64,000 nucleotides of DNA, from positions 17,275,058-17,339,057 of the forward strand of contig NC_087081.1 in assembly GCF_026151205.1 (NCBI RefSeq), given 5' to 3'. The notes below the pieces were generated by a model. The model searched no databases and was not told the origin of the DNA. It saw only the letters and a list, made by a program, of their open reading frames with translations. Every line of letters begins with the position of its first letter. Within the stretch, counting starts at the first letter, position 1. The DNA is from Bolinopsis microptera. Taxonomy: Eukaryota > Ctenophora > Tentaculata > Lobata > Bolinopsidae. Below are positions 53,201 to 62,400 of this stretch, one piece after another. The translations under genes were made by a program, and so were the position numbers.

Positions 53201-56200
53201 TTCTAATAGTATACTCTTCTAATAGTATACTCTTCTAATAGTATACTCTTCTAGTAGTATACTCTTCTAATAGTATACTCTTCTAATAGTATACTCTTCT
53301 AGTAGTATACTCTTCTAATAGTATACTCTTCTAATAGTATACTCTTCTAATAGTATACTCTTCTAATAGTATACTCTTCTAATAGTATACTCTTCTAATA
53401 GTATACTCTTCTAGTAGTATACTCTTCTAATAGTATACTCTTCTAATAGTATACTCTTCTAATAGTATACTCTTTTAATAGTATACTCTTCTAATAGTAT
53501 ACTCTTCTAATAGTATACTCTTCTAGTAGTATACTCTTCTAATAGTATACTCTTCTAATAGTATACTCTTCTAGTAGTATACTCTTCTAATAGTATACTC
53601 TTCTAATAGTATACTCTTCTAATAGTATACTCTTCTAATAGTATACTCTTCTAATAGTATACTCTTCTAGTAGTATACTCTTCTAATAGTATACTCTTCT
53701 AATAGTATACTCTTCTTGTAGTATACTCTTCTAATAGTATACTCTTCTAACTATACTGTACGGCGTACATGGGTTGGTGTTCATGTAGTGAGTTGAAACT
53801 AGCCTATCAGTTGTTTCTAGTAAGGTAAAATTGTGAACACTGTGCACATCCTACCATTTTCTATAAAAATAGAATTTCCAGATAAGTGAAAATATTCCTT
53901 CAATTAATAGAAAGAAAATTAAGTTTAAAAATCGCACTAAAATTAATTTAAGATGAAATGTAAAACAATCCCATATCCACAATATCATCTCTATCGTTAT
54001 ATAATCCTTTTTTTCGTTATATAATCCTTTTTTTTTCCTAAGGCCGCATTTATCATAATTAAAGATTTTGCCGTGCTATATAAATATAGCCCATTTGATA
54101 AAGTATACATTTGCCTTTTATTTCTACATAATGACAATGTGACTACGTCTGTGTTTACCTTAGTGTTTACCTGCAGCAATAGACAAACCATGTTTTGTGG
54201 TCTCAATTAGACTCCATTAGTAGTAGTATAGTGTTAGACTTCATTTATTGATTTATTCAAGCTTGATAGTTAGGATAGATCTTCAATATTAGTAGTAATT
54301 CATATCGATGTTTAAAAATCGCATTTTTTAAACTTCCAGTCCAGTTAGATTTCCCTTTCTCACTTAGTGAGTAATGCTAGTATAGTAGTATAGTAAAAGT
54401 ATAGTATTTGTCAGTAACGTTTCTTTCTTATGATAAGGAAGTGTACTGGACATGTATAAACTTCAGAGTTCCGCGGACTTGTATCTAGGTAAGTTTCTGT
54501 TTGTATTTTAATTGTTTCATAATGTTATTTAAAAGAATGTGTAGCTTGTAAACATGTAATAGATATATTTGTATTTCTAAAAGAGACAGTAATACATGTT
54601 TCTTTTCCAATAAAACCTATGATTGTCATGCCTGCTTTAGTCAAGATGACCTAAAAGAGGCTGTTAAATTTATTATTTATAACACTTATGTCGTCTTCGG
54701 TGGGATTGTATTCATACAAACCAAGGGTATTCCTATGGGTGGAAATTCAAGTTCCCCTATAGCTGATCTCACTGTTGGCAAAAATTTAATTATATGAAAC
54801 GTTTACTTCAGGAAAAGAAAATGGGATTAGCAAAGATATTATCCAATAATAAACGATATGTTGACGATTTATCTATTATTAACTACCTTTACTTTCATAA
54901 ATTGATTAAAGATATTTATCCTAATTCATTGGAGATGGAGCGAGCTGGTTCCAATAATAAAATCATTAACTACCTTGATTTAAATATTAATATTTCCACA
55001 GAAGGACTAGAAATATCAGTGTATAACAAAACTGATGATTTTAATTTTCATGTTGTATCCCTTACATTTCCTCACAGTAACATCCCAACCGAGGTTGGCT
55101 ACAACGTTTTTTCAAGTCAAGTTCTTAGATATGGTAATGTTTGCACTAGATTGGATATCTTTACCTCCCATCTTCACAAAATATTCAAAATTCTAATTGA
55201 TAGAGGATATAGCCGTGATAGACTGATTAAAGGCATTAAACGTTGTCTGAGGAAATATGATAACGTTTTCAGGAAGTTCGGTATTCTAGATGACCGTAAC
55301 ATTATTAAAGAACTCCCCTGATATCTTTTGATTTATTGAAACACGGGTACTAACTCTGCTAAACTGAACAAATTCTGAAACTTAGGTGAATAAGTGTACA
55401 ACGTGCTAAACCGAAGTTCAGACTGACCAGTGAAAATGGGCGAGCGTACCAAGTGTCATTTTAATTAGAAGTTTTAGTCAGTGATTTATTATTGAAGCTT
55501 GTAATTACAATATCTAATGCTCCTATAAATACTTTAATTAATTGTTTGTCCCGTTATTCTTTTTCCTTCCTCTTTTCCTTGTCATCCCCTTTAGTTTTAA
55601 GATTCTTGCTATAAATGGCTACAGCTAACACTATTAATGCTAAGTACCAAACAACAAGTGGGAGGTGGATCGTTGGTACCATTAAATCGATTTAACACCG
55701 CAATTCCAGTCGCAAGCCTGGGACCACTACTAGCATAGTCACAACATCTACAAAGCTGCCATATAGACTGACTGACAATTTTCTCGACTGACTGACAATG
55801 TTTCTTCTTTTTCCCCATTTAGAATACAAAGATTAGTACATTTTAGCTTATGATTAATATTATATTTTTACCTATAGTTTACTTAGAGTATGTTGTGGTG
55901 TACTACTACTACTAGTGTTGTGTTGTGTTGTGTAGCCAGCAAACCACATTCATTTGATTTATCACACAAACAAATGGTTGCACAGTTCTAAGTAGATATA
56001 GTAGTTACAATATAAAAAACACTGCTCATTTCAGGATGCATATCATGCACTGGTTTCTCTTTAGGGCTCCTTGCAAACCTCATCGTCCTATCCCACCTCG
56101 CCTCCAAAACCTGGCAACGTTCCAAGACGCGCGGCTCAGACCGCGTGATTGTGACGTCACGTGAGTGCGTGATGACGTCACGTGACGGGCTGGTGGTAGT

Positions 56201-58917
56201 GTTGGCGATGGTGGACGGTGTGATTACAGTTCTCCATGTAGTGTGTGGGATTACCCTCCTGGGTAACGGTACAGGTTCTCCCATCTTTATTAAACCACCA
56301 TCTTCTGTATAGAAACAGCTCAAATTATTTGAATAGGATTGTAGCATTACAGAATAAGTCAATCCTACTTTGGAATACAATAACCAGTGCTCGACCGGGG
56401 CCCCGGCCAAAATAATAACCCCCGACCACGGCCAAAATTGAGCAATTAACCGGGGGCAATACCTTTATACCTGGACCCGACCAAAATATTTACCCCGGCC
56501 CCGGCCAAAAACCATACATCTGTCGGGGGCACAGCCGGGGATTTTATAAATAATTTCAGAAAATTTTCTAAGCAGTTAAACACAATTTAACTGTACCGTA
56601 AATCGTAATAATAAAATTTGAAACAATTTATCATCAAAGTTATTATTATTATAAATATAATTATTTATGCTTCAATTTCTGACTTCACAATTGTAAGCCA
56701 CCCCCGGCCCCGGCAAAATGGAAGATTTCCCGGCCCCGTTAAGATCCCGCCCCCGGTCGATCACTGACAATAACTTATTCTCACAGGTTTATTTAAGATA
56801 AGAGAGTTCTGCATAACATGGGGTATGCTGTGGAACATTAGTATCAGACTGTCTTCACTAATTATCATGCTGCTAGCTACAGAGCTGCTCTACTGCACAA
56901 AGCAGCGGGTTGTGGTCGCTATACTGGTGTGCTACTCAATATTACAGGTACTTGTTAGGGGGGGGGGGGGGGCAGCGGGTTGTGGTCGCTATACTGGTGT
57001 GCTACTCAATATTACAGGTACTTGTTAGGGGGGGGGGGGGGCAGCGGGTTGTGGTCGCTATACTGGTGTGCTACAAAATATTACAGGTACTTGTTAGGGG
57101 GGGGGGCAGCGGGTTGTGGTCGCTATACTGGTGTGCTACTCCATATTACAGGTACTTGTTAGAGGGGGGGGGGGGGGGGCAGCAGGTTGTGGTCGCTATA
57201 CTGGTGTGCTACTCAATATTACAAGTACTTGTTAGGGGGGGCAGCGGGTTGTGGTCGCTATACTGGTGTGCTACTCAATATTACAGGTACTTGTTAGAGG
57301 GGGGGGGGGGGGCAGCAGGTTGTGGTCGCTATACTGGTGTGCTACTCCATATTACAGGTACTTGTTAGGGGGGGGGGGGGGGGGGGCAGCGGGTTGTGGT
57401 CGCTATACTGGTGTGCTACTCCATATTACAAGTACTTGTTAGGGGGGGGGGGGGGGGCAGCGGGTTGTGGTCGCTATACTGGTGTGCTACTCAATATTAC
57501 AGGTACTTGTTAGGGGGGGGGGGGCAGCGGGTTGTGGTCGCTATACTGGTGTGCTACTCAATATTACAGGTACTTGTTAGGGGGGGGGGGGACCGGGTTG
57601 TGGTCGCTATACTAGTGTGCTACTCAATATTACAGGTACTTGTTAGTGGGGGGGGGGGGGGGGGCAGCGGGTTGTGGTCACTATACTGGTGTGCTACTCA
57701 ATATTACAGGTACTTGTTAGGGGGGGGGGGGGGGGGCAGCGGGTTGTGGTCGCTATATGGTGTGCTACTCTATATTACAGGTACGTGTTAGGGGGGGGGG
57801 GGTGGGGCAGCGGGTTTTGTGGTCGCAATTCTGGTGTGATACTCAATATTAAGGGTACTTGTTAGTAGGGGGGGGGGGGGGGGCCAGCGGGTTGTGGTCA
57901 CTTTACTGGTTGTGCTACTCAATAATACAGGTACTTGTTAGGGGGGGGGGGGCAGCGGGTTGTGGTCGGTATACTGGTGTTGCTACTCCATATTACAGGT
58001 ACTGTTAGGGGGGGGGGGGGGGGGGCAAGCGGGTTGGGGGTCGTATACTGGTGTGCTACTCAATTATTACAGGTACTTGTTAGAGGAGGGGGGGGGGGCA
58101 GGGGGTGTGGTCGATATTTCTGGTGTGCTACTCAATATTTCAGGTTACCTTGTTAGGGGGGGGGGGGCAGAGGGTTGTGGTCGCTATATGGTGTGCTACT
58201 CAAGATTACAGGTACTTGTTAGAGGGGGGGGGGGGGGGGGGCCAGCGGGGTGTGGGCGCTATACTGGTGTGCTACTCAAATATTACGGTACTTGTTAGGG
58301 GGGGGGGGGGGCAGCGGGGTTGTTGGTCGCTATACTGGTGTGATTACCAATATTTCAGGTACTTGTTTAGGGGGGGGGGGTGCAGCGGGTGGTGGTCGCT
58401 TTTTGGTGTGCTACTCATATTAAAGGTACTTATTAGGGGGGCTGCAGGTTGTGGTCGCTATACTGGTGTGCACTCCATATTACCAGGTACTTGTTAGGGG
58501 AGGGGGGGGGGGGCAGAGGGTTGTGGTCGCTATACTGGTTGCTACTCCTTTTACAGGTACTTGTTAGGGGGGGGGGGCAGAGGGTTGTGGTCGCTTTACT
58601 GGTGTGCTACTCATTATTACAGGTATTGTTAGAGGGGGGGGGGGGGGGGGCAGCGGTTGTGGTCGCTACTACTGGTGTGCTACTCAATACTTACAGGTAC
58701 TTGTATAGGGGGGGGGGGGGGCAGCGGGTTGTGGTCCTTTTAGGGGTCCCCCAATTAAAGTACTTGTTGGGGGGGGGGGGGGGGGGGCGGGGGGGGTTTT
58801 TGGTCGCTATAGGGGTGTGCTCCCAATTTAAAGGTATTGGGTTGGGGGGGGGGGGGGGGGGGGGGGGGGAGGGGGTTTTGGGGGTGTTACGGTGTGCTAC
58901 TAAATATTCAAGTCTTG

Positions 58918-58955
<38 letters not shown>

Positions 58956-59437
58956 GGGGTTTGCTTTTTACTGGTGGGGGCTACTCAAATTACAGGTACT
59001 TTTTTTGGGGGGGGGGGGGGGGGCACGGGGTTGTGGTCGCTATATGGTGTGCTCTCAATTTCAGGTACTTTTTTTAGGGGGGGGGGGGGGGGGGGAGGGG
59101 GGGGGGGCACCGGGGCACTAAAATCGGCGGGGGGGGGGGGGCCCCCCGGGGGGGGGAGGGGGGTCGTTTTGGGGCCCCCCCGGGGGGGGGGGGGGCAGCG
59201 GGTTGTGGTCGCTATCTGGTGTGTTTTTTAAAAGTACTTTTTTAGGGGGGGGGGGGGGGGGGGGGGGCAGCGGGTTGTGGTCTTTTTTACTGGTGTGCAA
59301 ACTCAAATACGGACTTGTTAGAGGGGGGGGGGGGGGGGGGGGCGGGGGGGCAATCCCAAATACGGGGGGGGGGGGGGGGGGGGGGGGGAGGGGGTTTTTT
59401 TCGCTATATGGTGTGCTACTCAATATTACAGGTATTT

Positions 59438-59473
<36 letters not shown>

Positions 59474-62400
59474 CTATCGGGGGGCGCCCCCAAAAAAGGC
59501 GGGGGGGGGGGGGGGGGGGGGGGCCAGGCGGGTTGTGGGGCTTTACTGGTTTTGCTATTTCAAAAAATTAACATACTTGTTAGAGGGGGGGGGGGGGGGG
59601 GGGGGGGCGCGGGTTTTTTCCTTATACTTTCTACTCAAAACAAAATTTAGGGGGGGGGGGGGGGGGGGGGCGCGGGTTGGGCGCCTTGGGGGTCCCTTTC
59701 CAATATTCGGTCTTGTTGTTGGACGGGGTTTTTTTATGAAAATGTGATTTTTTAATTGAAGAAATAAATTTAGGAAGATTTTCCTTAATTACGAATAGTG
59801 CAGCCGGGGTTAAACGTTTGGTGTTACTTTGGTTCCCAATTTTTCCAACCCCCTTTTTGAAACAAAATAGCCGTTAATAAAAATCCATACTATTTAGAAC
59901 ATTTGATCGGTTTAAAATTTTTCAACGGGGGGACTCAGTTTTTTTACTAAACAAATTATATTAACAAATACTGTTAACAAAATGTTAATAAATAATAATT
60001 TTAAAATATCCTTTCAAATTTCGTACCAAAATTCTAGCCCGAATTTCGACTGTTTTAAATTTTTTGCGACCCTAGTAGAGTTGGAAATAATAGCCGCCAA
60101 CAGTGAGTTAATCTTCTTGTTTCCTTTTCACACATAAAATTAAAGACTTTTTTAATTAGTTTTTTCCCGGGGTGACCCGGCCCTTACCCCCCCTGAGGAG
60201 GGGCAGGGGGTGGACGCAGTGAGGGGTGGGGACGTCACACCCCACGTGACGTCAAAATTTAAATGGACTATTAATTAGTGTACCCAGGTGCCCCCCGGGC
60301 CCCCACTATACCCTCCTGAGGAGGTGCAGGGGGGTTGGACGTCAGTGAGGGGTGTGACGTCAACCTCCCTACTGGTCCCCCTTTTTAATGCTTAAAATTG
60401 TGTACCCCAGGTGCCCGGACTTTCCCTGGGGGGGGGACTTTACAAGTAAGGAATCAGGAGAATCTGGGGGGGGGCAACATCCCCGGCAACAGGGGTTTTT
60501 TTACAACAAAAACATTCAAATTTATTCAATTATTGGGTTTATTTTTTTTGGGGGGGAGAATTTTTAAAAAAACTTTACACTTCTAAAATTTGTTAAGCCT
60601 TAAAATGGCTTAATTTTCGATTAGTAAAAGCTTATGGATCTTATTTTTTAAAATTTTTGTTAATATTTAATTAATTAAAATATTTTAATTAAAAAATTTT
60701 AAATTTAAAATTAATTAATTAATTAATTGCACACTAGGGAGACCCGCACGGGTAGGTTAATCTGGTGGGTTTGAAATTATAGAGTTCCTTTTTCCCGCCC
60801 CCCTTCTCCCCGCCTTTAAAAAAATTATCTTCTCAAAAACAACCGTGGCTGCCACGTTATTTTCTTTATTCTGTAAAACTTTTTTTAAAACGCTGTGAAG
60901 CCCTTTGTAGTTTTTAGTGAACCATTTGTAGTTAACACTTTGTAGTGTAGTGAACACATTTGTTACAGACGATTATATTTTGGTAAGGTGGTTAAGATTA
61001 ATCTGACTTACAATAATGTTGCGTTAATTTTGGTCCACTAGAACAATAATGTCTCAGGCCGTTATCCCACGAAGGGCGAGACAGAGACTTACTCTACAAC
61101 CCTTTCCAGGACTCCCTCAACACTAGTTCCTCCTCCTCCTCACAGCAACCCTCCCAACCTGACACCTCACGCCGCACTGCACTAGTCATGTGTCTCACTT
61201 ACTCCTTCCACTATCTCTCCCCCAGATATTATCTGCTATTCTAGAGTACTCACAGACAGTGTGGGGCACCAGCTTCATCTTCACTTCCTTCCCTCCTGAC
61301 CTGGGCCGTATTAAGATGTACGGAGTGCTGTTTTACAGTGTCGGGGTAGCGGCCCGGGCCTGGGTTACCCCCCTTCTCTTCTTATTCGCAGAGAGGAGGA
61401 AGCTTTGGCACCACGTGTCATGACGTCACACCACGTATCATGACGTCACACCACGTGTCATGACGTCACACCACGTGTCATGACGTCACGATAACGCGGC
61501 CCGAGCCTGGGTTACCCCCTTCTCTTCTTATTCGCAGAGAGGAGGAAGCTTTGGCACCACGTGTCCATGTCGTCACACCACGTGTAATGACGTCACACCA
61601 CGTGTCATGACGTCACGATAACGCGGCCCGGGCCTGGGTTACCCCCTTCTCTTCTTATTCGCAGAGAGGAGGAAGCTGTTCTGGCACCACGTGTCATGAC
61701 GTCACACCACGTGTCATGACGTCACGATAACGCGGCCCGGGCCTGGGTTACCCCCTTCTCTTCTTATTCGCAGAGAAAAGGAAGCTTTGGCACCACGTGT
61801 CATGACGTCACACCACGTGTCATGACGTCACACCACGTGTCATGACGTCACGATAACGCGGCCCGGGCCTGGAAGCTTTTCAGTGTGTGTCACAGAGCCA
61901 GATAGAAAGAGGTCATCAAAACGTTAAAACAAGGTTCTACAAGCCTGCCAAAATACAGGTCGAATATGATAATATCAGACCTTGTATCAGTGATGTTGAT
62001 AACTGAATATACTATCAGTGATGTTGATCAGTTGATAACTGAATATACTATCAGTGATGAAAATGGTATCTCCGTGAATGAAGCAGCCCATGAATTTAAA
62101 TGGCCAGCTGTATTTTCGCTCAATCGCAGAGACAAACATCAGTTTTTCGCTTACAATTCGAAACGTATGTATTTTAGGGTGTATATAATATATGTATATA
62201 ACACAATGTATACTGTATATAATAATTAATATGTATATAACACACTGTATAATGTATATAATGAGCATATAACACAATGTATAATGTATATAATAATTAA
62301 TATGTATATAATACAATGTAAAATGTATATAATAATTAATATGTATATAACACAATGTATACTGTATATAATAATTAATATGTATATAACACACTGTATA

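Noticed and set aside
55988-56410. A 140-codon minus-strand ORF
   Set aside because: It is opposite the receptor exon at 56065-56268, which has matched splice phases and GPCR motifs, and its start lies in a hAT MITE.
56910-59571. Glycine-rich protein ORFs on both strands
   Set aside because: Produced by the poly-G array and sequence errors. The only credible coding part is the first unit, the end of a receptor exon.
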